Positions 20,461 through 33,400 of a stretch of 64,000 nt of DNA are shown here, piece by piece; positions within the stretch are counted from its first letter, which is position 1; every line of letters starts with the position of its first letter. The translations under genes and the position numbers were made by a program. The stretch covers positions 1 through 64,000 of the forward strand of contig QLIY01000427.1 of assembly GCA_003260075.1 (NCBI GenBank), written 5' to 3'. The DNA is from Phallusia mammillata (taxonomy: Eukaryota; Chordata; Ascidiacea; Phlebobranchia; Ascidiidae). The notes below the pieces were generated by a model. It saw only the letters and a program-made list of their open reading frames with translations, had not been told where the DNA came from and searched no databases.

Positions 20461-23400
20461 CAACAATCAAAACCATTCAGCCGCAATGTGTCTAAATTTT
20501 TCTAAAATCATACCCCTAGCACGAATGTTTGCACGCATTTACACGTGAAATGACCATCCCATGTGCTGAAATAGAAGCGCAAATCTAAATTTACTTCAAT
20601 TTCAAAGTCAGAAACATCTGAGCAAGAGACAAAATCGATTTCCAAGGTGTTACGCTTGATTTTTCACGCGTGTACGTAGAGTTATGTCATTAGGCTCACT
20701 TCATTGCAAGGTTTTGGAATGGATCAGATTAAAGACTCACGATCCGTCGTTTCTCTACAATTCATCGCAGTTTGGATGTTATCTCACTCATATCTTTCTT
20801 CTATCTACTTTTATCGTTTTCGAAGATCAACTATATTGCTGTTTAAGCACCACAAGCACACTCAAGCCCTGGCCAAATGTGATTCCCCTGAAAAATGTTT
20901 GTGGATTAGAGGCAAATAAAACCACGTAAGCATTTTTCCAACATAGGATTGGCCAGTCTTGAATTTGTTGGCATCAGAATTAAGACACAAAACAGTGAAC
21001 ACGTTGCCTGTGTCAATTCCCTTCTGTTTTCACCCGGTGCGGTGTTATAAGAACGATTGTGCTAGGTTAAAGTGTGCCATTACCCTGATGAAGACGCCCT
21101 GAATGAGAGACCGAAACGTCGGATGACTTGTTTATATTTGCCGGTGGAGCAAAAATGAAAGTTAACTAAACACTTTGTTTGATCTACAAGTTTTCATATT
21201 TAGAGTAATAAAACAGCGTTGTAATGATGACGCAGGCACAAAGCACTCCAACCTTAACTATGCAAAGGGAAATGCCCGATCGTGAATGGGGCATCTGCAG
21301 GAAGCGGAGTTAACGAGTATTTTCGAGGCTGCCCAACCTTAAGCTGAAGAACGGTCCACTCGAGATTGGGAGTGAAGCTGGCAAAAGACAATGGATCGAC
21401 TTCGTTAATTCCCGCCTAAGCATCCTGCCGCGATTCAATCGCCATTGGTGAGACTGGCAAATTAGGAAAGTGAGATAGTGGGACGAAAATAGAACCTCAT
21501 GGTCCGAGAAGTGTCTGATGGTCCATCGCCAAGAAATGGGTGGAAGCAGTAACGAGATTTCAATCGGCTGATGAAGTGAAGATTGCCACGGTGCGTTATG
21601 TGCGATGTAAATTGAAGGACAAAAACACAGTGACATTGTAAACACACCTCTGCGGCGTTTGTTTATTCAGCATCAAAGGCTTGATATTTTTACATTTGTT
21701 TTTGTGATGTTAAATTAGATTGTGTTTTATCTGAAATGATTTGTTGAAATGAAGTCTAAACAGAAGCACTTCAAATAGTTTTCAAACGAAATCTTTAAAA
21801 CCAAAACCTACAAAATCAAACTTGTTATTAAATGACAACCAGAAGACAGAGAACAGCAGTGACATCCTAAAAATCTTTGCAAGATCAACTTCTTCATCAA
21901 CAGTGCGTTTATGTCCGCAATTCTGAATTCTTCCAAAGCGCAGGCGAAAGTATGGGAAATATCTAACTACTTTGCGACTAAAAAGTACATTAAAATGGCA
22001 AAGTCGTGTATCTTACATAGAACAGACACAAAAATACCTCTTTATGACCGCAAAATCGTCTACCTGCACCTCCTTTTAAGTATCAACGCCAACGCAACCA
22101 CATTCAGCGACATCGCGGGATGCAACGACATCCGACAATTGCTGACAAATCCAAGACATATGTAATTAAATACAAGACATTGTCCCATAGCAAGAGATTT
22201 TGGAATAAGCGCTGTGAATCAGGAAATACTTCCACATATTTTGCGCATTAGTTGCTAATTTTTTATCTCCAGTGTCTCAAAACAGACTGCGTACATTATG
22301 GAGTATTTTTCAACTTTAAGCCACACAAATTACACGGTTTAATATCAGGAGCAACATGGTAGACGTCATTTTTGATTTGTCGATAACCCACGTTGAATAT
22401 TGAAAGTTAATACACCTTCCCTGCAGAATTTGGCCGTATCTTCGTCGTTTTATTGTTTAATTGCTGGTGAATGCTTGGCTTTTGCGGAAACGTTTATTAA
22501 ATTTCCCCCACAAAGAAGTAACCATTAGCAAAATTTGTCAAAACTTCTTTAATTAACCTATTGAAGCTGTCACATAAATATTCGTTAAATCCACTCGTAC
22601 CGATTTAAACAGTGCTTATATTCATCAACACGGAGAGTTTGTTACAGAAAATTATTACCCATCCGGGAGAATCAGCACCATTCTCTATACGTGTGGTGGG
22701 CGTGTACACTTTAGCGCGCGTATAGGGCATATTCCAAATACCTACTGTCAAGGTATTATTGTGTGTGGCGTGCCAATGGGTTGACCAAACAACAGGTTTC
22801 ACGACACCGATCACAAACACCAGTCAATTCCATACGCCAAGTGTAACGAATCCATGGAGCAAAGAATAGGGGCCAGAAATAGACACACAGAGGGAAAATT
22901 CCGTTGCCAGCGGCTTGAATCCAAATTGGCATGTCGCAAACACTACTGTGTGTTATTAGTGATGGATACAAACCCAACGTATGTCGTCATATGGGTTGGG
23001 CATTCGCGATTTGCAGACCGGGTTTTGCGCTTACGTAAAGGCGAAACTTTCACACCGTGTGATATATGAAGTTCAAGTTAAGATCCCACGACAATTCGCC
23101 GACATTCCTCGTCAGTACCTGACTGGCCCGAGAAATTAAATCAACGTCGTTACTTGCTAGTTGCTAGTTACCGATAATTCTCATAGTTGGATTGTGCTAA
23201 ATACAGGGACAATACCTTGCGTCAGGTTCCCAACAACAACAAAAATGCAAAAACGTTTCATTTTCGAATTTATAACAGACAAACACAACCAACACCCTTA
23301 CAGCGATTATGAATACTCATTATAGTTTAGCACCCTATTCCACTTAGCCCACACACGTCTAATTGGCTAAATGGATGGGGCAAAAGTCCAGAACACACAT

Positions 23401-24253
23401 TGTGATCACTTGGAGAAATCTCCGGAATCTCTCAGTAATTGCAGCCTCCGAAGGACCGACAATCGCCTAACGACTGTGAAAGTGAAGTAAAGACCACTTT
23501 CGATTCTAAAACTAACCCAAAAATATGACAATATCAAGGACATCTCATTGCCTGTGGTGGCACGAGGTGACACAGCACAGTGTAAATGTAAATTCTGTGT
23601 TGAAAAAAGTATTTTATCATCTCTTCGGAATCCTGAACGGATCTGGAAGCTATTTTTTGAAATGTTTTCTCGATCTTTTGGATAATCTCGCGCTTTCGGC
23701 GAAAATACAAGAATGTTCATCTGTGTGAGGCATCAAGCCGCTTTTCCTTATAAGCCGGCATGGAGAAAATAGCTTGATAGATGCGACGTTGATGTTTGAA
23801 GGCAGGGAAACGCCTTCGGCCGCGATAACAAGGACTTGTTTGTTGCTGTGACAACGCTTATGCAGGTCGACTTCTTGTCGTTCTTGCAGAAACTACTTGT
23901 TGTGTTTGCACTCCTTGTGGATGAAATTCGTTGAATTTTAATGCACTTTGGTGAACTTTTATTCGTAAACTTTTTGGTATATGTTTTAATAGAAAACGTA
24001 TGTTTACAAAATTGGACAAAAAGTATACCCATATAAAGACTCTTATTTTAAACAGGCAAAAGAGGCTACAAAATTGGAGTTTTCTCATTTTTCTCAACAA
24101 AACAATAGGGCTATGGGTGTATACAAGCATCAAATTATTCCAATAATTTGATTCGTGTTTAACGGGGAGAAAATTTTTGGAAAAGTTATCAACATGGAAT
24201 AAACCAAATATAAAGTAATGCCTCTACGAAGCCAGCTAACGTAAACAACAGAC
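20461..24253. other. No recognisable gene; one repeat-like motif
   Basis: Mostly AT-rich unique-looking DNA. The only structured item I noticed is 21083-21122, CCTGATGAAGACGCC followed by GACCGAAACGTCGG, resembling a motif often seen in animal retroelement ends. No gene seen. Confidence 0.5.
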
Positions 24254-24373
24254 TAAAGCGTGTTTTTGTGCTACCCCCCCCCCATTGTAGCGAAAGGTTC
24301 GCTCAACTTCGCCCAACTTCGCTTCGCTACGGTACGCTCAGTGTAAACGGGCCTTAAAGCGTGTTTTTGTGCT
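24254..24373. repeat. C10 gap with repeated flank and transposon-end-like piece
   Basis: TAAAGCGTGTTTTTGTGCT occurs at 24254-24272 and 24355-24373, around a C10 run at 24274-24283. The 70 bp after the run contain GTAGCGAA and TTCGCTAC in inverted order and end AGTGTAAACGGGCCTTA, a style common at DNA-transposon termini. It may be an insertion present in one allele only. Confidence 0.5.
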
Positions 24374-24865
24374 GTAAAATAACTGGCTTTTGCCGGTCTG
24401 TGGTTAATTTCAAGTGTTTACGTAAGGTAACCGATGTTTATGTCCACACACAAAAAAACGTTTCACCACATTTGACGCATGAATTGAGCAAAATTCAAGA
24501 GGTGACGTGCTCATCAATGTCATGGTTGCAATTAACAACAAATTATTGAGCCGAACAATTTCCCACAAGTGAAGTGAAGAACAATGCAATCTCCTTCACA
24601 ATGGGACTGCCTGGTCATTTAATGTCACACATTAAAATACACGCACTTTCACTAAGGATTCGTGGTAGGTGGTAGCGGAGTTAATTGTACGAACCGAGTG
24701 CTTGACCTGTGCACGCCTATCCCGTTGGAATTTTTTGTTGGATTTTACCGTCGGTTTTCGCGGATTTTGACGTCACATCTGGTGAAGCTAATAAAAAATG
24801 TCTGTTGCCGAATACGGTAAGCGTAAAATCGTGTTCAATTCATCTTTAATGATTTACACGATGAA

Positions 24866-25138
24866 TTTAGGTTTTGAGGAATGGCACTCGATTTGGTTTT
24901 GCAAATATGGAGCGATAACAATATGAACGTTTTTCACATCTACACGGCTGTTTATGAACGTTTGTTTTTCTTGTGGATTCTTACAAGACCATGCACCCCC
25001 CCCCCCCTTTAGGTTTTGAGGAATGGCACTCGATTTGGTTTTGCAAATATGGAGCAATAACAATATGAACGTTTTTCACATCTACACGGCTGTTTATAAA
25101 CGTTTGTTTTTCTTGTGGATTCTTACAAGACCATGCAC
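24866..25138. repeat. 130-bp duplicated flanks around a 12-C run
   Basis: TTTAGGTTTTGAGGAATGGC starts at about 24866 and again at 25008. Both copies run to GACCATGCA with a handful of substitutions, separated by C at 24996-25007. Probable unmerged contig ends. Confidence 0.85.
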
Positions 25139-25749
25139 TATGTAATGCTTCTCAACAGGCCATACCACTTTACATGCGACTATCATACATTAGAAATGGT
25201 TTACCACCAGGTAAACACATCCAACATTTGCATGTTCAATGTCAACAACGCTACGTACGCCTGACAAACATCGGAAATGAAACCAATGATTTACAACTGC
25301 AGGGGCCCGGACATCGCACTAAGACCGGTTGCCGTTCAAAAGTCACGTCACACACTATAGGGCCATACAAGGACTTCTAAGGGGGCGGTTGCGATCATTT
25401 TATGACGTACGCCTAAACGACAGTCACAAAGGCGCAGATCTGATGAAAAAGGAACGACGGGTCGTAAAGAGCAATTAGCACAGGATGGTGATTCGTCATC
25501 TGCTAATAATCATAATTGCCGGTTTCTGATGTGGCATTTCATCGGGGACCTGTCGTCAGCGCCCAAACAAAGAAACAAATATGAGTCCGACAATTATGCT
25601 CCAGTAAAACGCGGTTTTAACATTACAACTGAAAACAGTGTCAAAACACACGAAAAGTAATTCACAAGCTGTGTGCCTTTGTTTAAACACAAAGAAACTT
25701 ATTTTTGGTTAATAGTCGACATCTAAACAAAGGCATTTAAATCGCAAAC

Positions 25750-26006
25750 ATGTAGCTTTGTGAGCACTGTGCTTCTTTTAAAACTGAAGGTGCACCTATA
25801 ACTTTCAAGTTAATAATCGGGTAAAGTAAGATGCAAGTCGACAAACTGTCATGTAAACTAACTCCGAATATAGCAGGCGCAAACTCACCCCCCCCCCTGT
25901 AGCTTTGTGAGCACTGTGCTTCTTTTAAAACTGAAGGTGCACCTACAACTTTCAGTGCCGACAGACTGTCATGTAAACTAACTCCGAATATAGCAGGCGC
26001 AAACTC
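25750..26006. repeat. Duplicated flanks around C10 at 25888-25897
   Basis: TGTAGCTTTGTGAGCACTGT starts at 25750 and 25898, and both copies end GCAGGCGCAAACTC. The left copy carries about 30 bp more in the middle. Substitutions plus an indel are what two alleles would show. Confidence 0.85.
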
Positions 26007-28777
26007 CCACACAGAAGATTTGCACTTAGCCAAGTCAAATAAACCTCTGTTTAGCCCCAGACTTTAAACGACAGAAAAATCCCGAAAAGCAAATGCCGGT
26101 GAAAAGGAGGGTCAAACCACAACCGACGCTAAGAGGCAAGGAACGCCAAGAGACCAGCCGAACCGCAAGTATTATAGTTGGGCCTAACTGTTGCCCGCAA
26201 ATATGCTCCACGTGGGTGTATACTGATAATGCCAGCACGGTAATTGATGAACATCCATCTTGTTGGGCTTGTAGGGGTTGCCATTAAGTAAGGTCACATT
26301 CATTATCGTATTGTTTTCAGCAATTTTCAATATTAAATTGAGAGTATGTGAACAAATCCTTGTGTAACATTTCACTGCGCATTTTCAAAAAAGTAAAAAT
26401 TCGGACAGTTTATGGAACAGCTTACAGTAAATTCACAGTTAGTACAATTTAAAAACGTCAAAAACATACGAATATTACAACTATCACTAACATTAAAATG
26501 AGCCTGTATTTGTGATTGATTTTAAAATCGTGCAAACTAAATTGAAATGAAAGACATCATTGTTTAATTAAGTATTTCTCTTTAAGTTGAATGTGACAAA
26601 TATATCATTTCTGTTTTTATTTTTTGACATTCAAGACCCATTATATCTAAAACAGCAACAGACAGTTAGGGAGGGATAATTACTAAACAAGTAGGTTCGG
26701 TACATTTTGGCAACAGGAATAGTTAAATATTGCAGGCGGGAAGCTAAACAATTGCAGGTGACCCCCATCTAACTACCTGAGCAACGAAAACGAATGGGTT
26801 TGCCAGAAAATGTTGCCCAACACGAGGGAACCCCACCAAGAAGGTTACGAATGTTGGTGTTGTTTTCCACAAACCACCGCGTCCCTTGTAAATTGGTCGT
26901 TCCCGTGCATGGATTAACAACGCCTTAACTACAAAAACATATCGTTAACATAGAGGATGGTTTAAACCCACAATATTTTCTAATTCAGTCATGCCGCGCA
27001 TAAATAGCTATGCACTGACCTTGCCCTAAAAGTATCGGGTCAAAACTGAATGTTCGACCAAGAAGCCAAAATATCAGGCGAGTCTGACCAACCTTAAAAA
27101 GTTCGTCCTAATGGCTGTTTAAGAAGCAATTGTGTTTTATATTATTTGTATGACATTTATTGGTCGTTTTTTAAGCCTAAAATAGTTCTTTTTTCGGAAT
27201 TTTGAAAACAGTTCCCTGCCGGAACTGAAAAATTACCAACAGAAAATATTAGGTTCAAATGTTTTCGGCCAACCGAATAACTGCTAAAACAGCTCACGAG
27301 AAGTATGCCTAAAATAAATATTCTTGCACAGAAGTATAGGTTAGCAGTCTAGCAGGGGTAAATGCTATTTCGCGTGCCAAGCAGGTTTAGAGGTGAAACA
27401 CTGACGATGTAGTTGCACATCCCATATAAGGATGCAAGACCAGACACACCAAACCCGACGCATTCGCACGAAAATTAACCGAACATACAACTTGCTTCTG
27501 TAGTTCGCAGTTTAATTGAATCAGGGCCGTTGCTTTGTGAGTTCAACTACAAGTCAATGACTTGTTCTGCAGCCCTAATATAGTCTTTCGGTTGAAGTGG
27601 AGTGCTCTTGAATAACAATAAAAGGATTGACGGCTGCTCGAAAACGGATAAGACACTTTACACAATACGTGAAGAAGACTCTTTCATCCACAGATTATCA
27701 TGCAATCAATGTTACCATACAGAAACACATATTGGGTCAAACAGTTTTCAATCATGTGTGATCGAACTTGTCATGACATATATTATAATACTTAACAACC
27801 ATTTTAAATCATAAAGATTTCCACGATAGGAGACAAGTAGATTTTGCAACACAGTCCTTTTATGGGCGCCTGACCTTTACGAACACCAACTGCGAACAGT
27901 GTTTACTGTTGTATTACAACTGGCAGTTATTGTTCCGGGGCATTAGAGTTTCCTCGACAAATTTTCCGCAAAACCCCGCTGTAAGTGGGTCTTTGGTTTA
28001 AAAGCGGTAAAAGTCTGTTCCGAGACTTGTTTTATAAACGCGCTGATTGGATCGCCACACGTCAAGCTACTCACTGCGTTCTATGACAAAAAAAGAAACA
28101 CCAACAATCAGTTTTCTTACTTTCAAGGACAGAAATATGATGTTCCCGAAATATCAGGAACAACATGCGTTTATGGCACCGCTTGCACCCATATTTCAAC
28201 AAAACAAAAATAACATATGAAACAATAAAACCGCTCCTTTCCAAGCAAAATGTTTATGATATGGTAACTACACTAATGTACAAAGAGGAAATTTCCTCTT
28301 TTTGCTTTAGCAAAAACAACATGACGAGATTAACTGGTGGGTCATCCGCCGTTAAGCGGATTTGACAAGCCCCTTTGCTCGCTGGGTCTTAGCTATCACC
28401 CCGAAACTTACAACAGTTCAAGAAAGTTCAGGAATAAAGTGGAAGTCGAAGAAAGTTCAGCAGTGCCCTGAATGTTATCTTTAATATAGAATGCCATATA
28501 TATTTTTGTCTTTAAAACAGAAGACCTCTGTTTTGACGCAGCGAAACACAAGTGCCGTCGGAGGGTAAAGGTGTTACTTTGGTTGGTTTTACTCGTAGTT
28601 TATTATGGTCACACATAAAAAACATCCGTGCTCTCATGTCTCACGACAACAACTCTTCCCAAATAATACGACACAATAACATATTTTGACATCAACCCAG
28701 TGACAGTGTAATTACATTATGACGTCAACCTGCGGGCGCGTCATCGAGATCTTCGTCATCATCCCAATCCGCGGGAA
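26007..28777. other. No recognisable gene
   Basis: AT-rich sequence with scattered short frames, none with a known motif. A perfect TGACGTCA palindrome lies at 28720-28727. Confidence 0.5.
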
Positions 28778-29214
28778 TCGGGCATTGTGCTGGGACCACA
28801 GATGCAGGGGCGAGTGGAGGCGAGTCAAGTTACAGGACAACTCGGGCGATATGGTTTGTAATTTGTTTCAGTACAAACAGTTCGGCCATTAACCGGAGAC
28901 AGCGGTGTTCAGTCGAGCCGAAACTACCTTCGAGAGCTTCTGCACGATGCCCTGCGTTTGATTGACGGTAGCTATTTGTTTTGCAAGGCAGGCGNGGGAG
29001 TCGGGCATTGTGGGACCACAGATGCAGGGGCGAGTGGAGGCGAGTCAAGTTACAGGACAACTCGGGCGATATGGTTTGTAATTTGTTTCAGTACAAACAG
29101 TTCGGCCATTAACCGGAGACAGCGGTGTTCAGTCGAGCCGAAACTACCTTCGAGAGCTTCTGCACGATGCCCTGCGTTTGATTGACGGTAGCTATTTGTT
29201 TTGCAAGGCAGGCG
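28778..29214. repeat. 215-bp duplication around a single n at 28995
   Basis: The segment at 28778-28994 is repeated at 29001-29214 (TCGGGCATTGTG to GCAAGGCAGGCG) with a 3-bp difference near its start. The lone n marks an unresolved join. The matching frames in both copies are not independent evidence for a gene. Confidence 0.88.
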
Positions 29215-30319
29215 TTTGAATGAACAGGCAATTTTTAACCCTAGCAAAACGTTGCAGCAATAATTCATAAAGTTAGAACAATGTGGATCTGTTTGTGCGA
29301 AAACCAACAATTGTTTCTTTTGCATTTCAAATAAGTCAAACTGATTGACAGACATTGGTTTCGAAGCAGTCATCGGGTTGTATTTTAGTGTTTCCTACGT
29401 CAGCTAGTCGGAACAGAAACAAGCAAATATAAGCCGCTTTGCTGATCATAAAACAACTTTCGAAGAACGTGATTATCTGAAAAGCCACACAGAAAACAAC
29501 GGTTGCCTAAAATTTAGCTAACGTGGTATTTTACCAAACCAAACTAAATTTGATCATCACCACACATGAACTGACGTTGGGCTAAGATTTTTTTGAAAAC
29601 TGTCATTATCAAACCATGCGGAGTTTGGGTTCAATTTGAAATCTGTTCTATCTGATTCCAAATACCCCACAAGTCTCATCTTAAAAGATCGTGAAATATA
29701 CGATGTACCTAATTTAATCAGATCACTGATTTTTAATAACCAGGCAAAAGAGGCCGATTAAAGATGACACAAAATTATCTGCACACCACAGATTTATATT
29801 ATTTCTCGACAGCGGTGCACTTCAGACACATCTCACCACCAGCGGAATTGCACCTCGTATTTCCCTCGTTTCACATCCTGCTTCAGCGCGCCTAGCAATC
29901 TCAGCCACAAGCTTAGGCAACCTGCAATTATTTTGTAGCCGGAACCGGTTCGCAAAACTGATTAACTATTTCGGTCTCTATAGCTATTTGCGAAGGCACA
30001 GCACTTGTCCACGCGGCAACCTAAGAGGGGATTAACAAGCTTGGTACAATGGTACGGCCCGTGTCGAACGAGGGAATCCGATCATAGCGTCCAAGCTATG
30101 ATTCGATGCGAACGGAAACCGAGTAATTGTCACTTCTCGCGTTTTCGCCGTCAAAGAATGAGGCCAAACATGGCGAGGTGCGACTTTCACGGGGCTTGGA
30201 ATTCCTCCAAGTTCACAGAGCCAGTGAGAACTTTCCCAAGGTTCTGGTCACGATTTTTTGGCGCGTGACATTCGTACGCGGGGTGCCCAAAAGGACGACT
30301 CGATAATTGCCCCCGTTTT
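29215..30319. other. Upstream flank of the promoter-like site, no gene seen
   Basis: AT-rich to about 29.8 kb, then noticeably CpG-richer from about 30000 to 30320. That shift is consistent with a promoter region feeding the CCAAT/TATA arrangement that follows. No coding sequence recognised. Confidence 0.4.
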
Positions 30320-30399
30320 AGCCAATGACGAACGATACTGTAAAGGTGTGCGTATGTTGTTATATAAGCGACTCGTCTGGTTGGATCAAGTTACACGAC
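30320..30399 (+). promoter_or_regulatory. CCAAT and TATA promoter-like site
   Basis: GCCAATGA at 30320-30327, then TATATAAG at 30361-30368, then an ATG at 30400 in ACGACATGGC. Spacing is that of a textbook polymerase II core promoter: the CCAAT box about 70 and the TATA box about 30 bases before a start site expected near 30390. The preceding 300 bp are CpG-rich. Inference from motif order only. Confidence 0.4.
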
Positions 30400-30434
30400 A
30401 TGGCGGCTGACGTAGAAGCAAGATATTTCGAGGA
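30400..30434 (+). CDS. Candidate first coding exon, unknown protein
   Basis: ATG at 30400 begins MAADVEARYFEDG, with GCG at +4 and a purine at -3. A possible donor GTATTT follows one base into the thirteenth codon (end taken just before it). Read through without splicing, the frame stops after 24 codons with a hydrophobic end (FTFILVSCFM). The acidic N-terminal start looks protein-like, but I do not recognise a family, and no downstream exon in matching phase was found. Confidence 0.22.
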
Positions 30435-33400
30435 TGGTATTTTTACGTTCATATTGGTATCTTGTTTCATGTAGCACTATTTTTGACCAATATGTGAAAC
30501 GGGTACATTTTTTCACTACAAGTGGCATTATTGGCATGATTTGGACTACGGCGGGCGAGTTTTATTACTTCTTTATAATACTACAGCTTTCTTCATGTAG
30601 AATATTTAACCATAAAAACAAACACACACGCTAGCACATGATTCATGTGCCATTTGCAAGCAACGAACGGCGTTCAAAATGGATTCCGTCGGTTATTAAA
30701 AACAATCTTACGTCAAAACGTCATAGTAACAGGTCTGTATTAAACAACGGAAATCCAATACTGAGAAGTGATAATTTATCGGTAAAATATCAATTAGGCT
30801 CGAAAACGACTTTTCACTCCAGCAAAGGCCACCGTTAATCGGCGTGGGTCACTCAGGGCCACCTGCACTGTGGTTAACTACTAATATTAAGGATGGTACC
30901 ATCGCACATCAAGCAAAATAGCCGCCCTAATTGTCCTTACGCATTCCTACGTCAGGTTGCTCGCCTTGACCTCAGAATCTAAAAATAGAACAAGCTTGAA
31001 GCGGAGTAGTGGAAAATCACTTAAACGAGGCTTTAAACGCCGGATTAAGTTAGCTTGAAGCGCTGGCTGGCCAGTATGTTTTCAAACATGCGGTACTAAT
31101 TAACCCCAAATGAGTTTGTTTAAGTCGACAACCAAGACTAGGTTTTGACCCCGAAACAATTTTTAGGACAAACCACCGCTATTCTCACCTGGATACAAAC
31201 TAAGTTACTGATGCAGCAATGCATACGCCTGGTTAGAAATTCAATACACACCAGGCAAACACGTTATAATCTTTTTGAACCCAAACAGTAGAACCCCTAT
31301 ACAGGACATCAAAACGACAAAGTAGCATAAAAAATGCTAAAAAATAACGAGCCCTATGATATTAGCACAATTTTTTTAGTTTAAAATTTTACAATATAGT
31401 TTTCTGTTGCAAGTTGAGCCAAATCGGACATTAAACGATCTATGTCCATTTCCCCAATTTTGAGCACACCGGTATCACGAACTCCCCTCTACCTGTCAGA
31501 AGTAACCATCTCACCCTGTGCTGCCAAGATCCCAACCCTCATCAAAGGCACGGATTCCAGACCGAGCCAACAAGTAAATTGATTCTGGGAGGCCGAGTGG
31601 CGATTTTGGCGTCAGGTTCACATAAAATATGCGCTACAGGCCTTTGACATCCGCTTTCAGGGGGTGCAACTTGACGAAAACCCGCCCCGTTTTTGGTCGG
31701 CATTTCAAAGCACTGAGACGGCTTAGTAACGTAAACGTGATAGATTGCTTGGATATAGAGTTACGTTATGTTGCCGAAGCTACTATACGATACAGTGTAA
31801 AGATTAAAAAACCGTTTGGACTGCTACACAAGGGTAGGAAGGTTTGTTTGGTTTTTATCTTTCGAGGACCGTGAAGAACGAAATCTATTGTCCTTTGATA
31901 TCAAGATTTATTTTGAACAATCTGGCAAATTGGCATAAATCAAAATAGCCCATGACAATTTAAGCAAAAACGGTTTTATGCCATTTTTGAGTAAAACAAA
32001 TCACCAGGAAAAGTTTTCTCTGTTGCAAAATATATGTAGTAAAGAGAACGAAACTGAGACTTTTATGATCTTGCACTATATTTGTTTACCCAGTGGTTAT
32101 AAACACCATATCATCACTTGATTTAGTCTCAAAGTAGCCAGCACATGTCTGAATCCAGCAACGCATCTTATCGTGATCAAACAACTACAAAAACATTACT
32201 CGAGTAAGAAATGTAAAGACCGTTTTCCGATTCGTGCTGGATCTTGCGTTGGATCAAAAACGAATTTAAGTCCATTAAATCCCACCTTAAGCCCCAGCGC
32301 GTACCGACTGAGCATTTTAGACGGTGTCAAGGCGTTTGGGATTAAGAGGAATTTGACACAATTATACACAACAGCTGTTTGCCAACAGGTTTTTGTTGTA
32401 TTTTGTTTCTTTTTAAACTGTTAGCACAGCTAAACAAGGTATTGACTTAGTATATACAACACCAAGTTGCTTGTGAAACTATTTACAAAATACATCATAA
32501 GAATATAGTTTTTTTTGTTGTACATATTAACACGCGTGGAAAGGTTACGAGCCCAGTTGCTCCTCTCTGTCTATCCGGCAAAGTTTATTTGTCACCAAAC
32601 CGCCGTTTTTATAAACCTAACAGAGGGTGACGATTGCAGCAATATGCCAAAACAAGACCTATAGTAGCCCATTGGCCTACTACACATCAGTCACGCACCT
32701 AGGCTAAGCTACTCATTGCGTAGTTTCTAATTCTAACCCCTACGCATGTGCAAAACATCTCTTGATTTCAGCTAATAACCCTAAATAGCACCAAGTCACG
32801 GCGAGCCAAACATTTTAACTGACAACAACAAAATGCGCAACCATGCAATTGAACAGCTGCACAAGCCTAAAATCTCGTGACGAAACACTCGAAGCGTTTC
32901 TGAAGACAACAACTTTTGTACGATCGCCTTCTTGTATCTGTTGAGAATGCATGAGAGTCGCTCATCCCCGTGCGTTACATCTTGTATCATGTTACCGGTA
33001 TGTTTACCAAATAGCGACACCTTTGCGTGTTGTGGTTTGCAACACCACTGCCAGTCACACGTATCCACAACGCAAGGTAAAAACGGTTTGCACGGTTATT
33101 GGGTTGGAAAACAGAACATTTAAGCGTGGGTGTGTGCAAGGAGTTAGTGTCACTAACATTTGCACACTCAGATTGGTTGCACACCCAAAACAAAACACCT
33201 CATTGACTTACGTGACCATGTTATTTGTTGTAGCTGCCAATGACAAATTTGCTGTAAATTTTGATGATCTTTGAAATACGTGTTTGCTCAAACGTTTCGG
33301 AAAATGTCATTTTGGTACTGATCATTACAGCTATGGCGTGTTTTCGCAAACATACACAAGGTATAGGTGTTCGTAAGAACATCACTAAACATATGTTGAA

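Noticed and set aside
21083..21122. Hammerhead ribozyme (CTGATGA...GAAA present)
   Set aside because: The bases after CTGATGA and before GAAA do not form a stem II, and no stem III partner was found.
28830..29373. Paired minus frames suggesting a conserved gene
   Set aside because: The two frames are the two halves of one 215-bp duplication around an n, so their agreement is not conservation.
31591..31650. tRNA-like A box GGCCGAGTGGC
   Set aside because: No matching B box downstream and no clover-leaf pairing.
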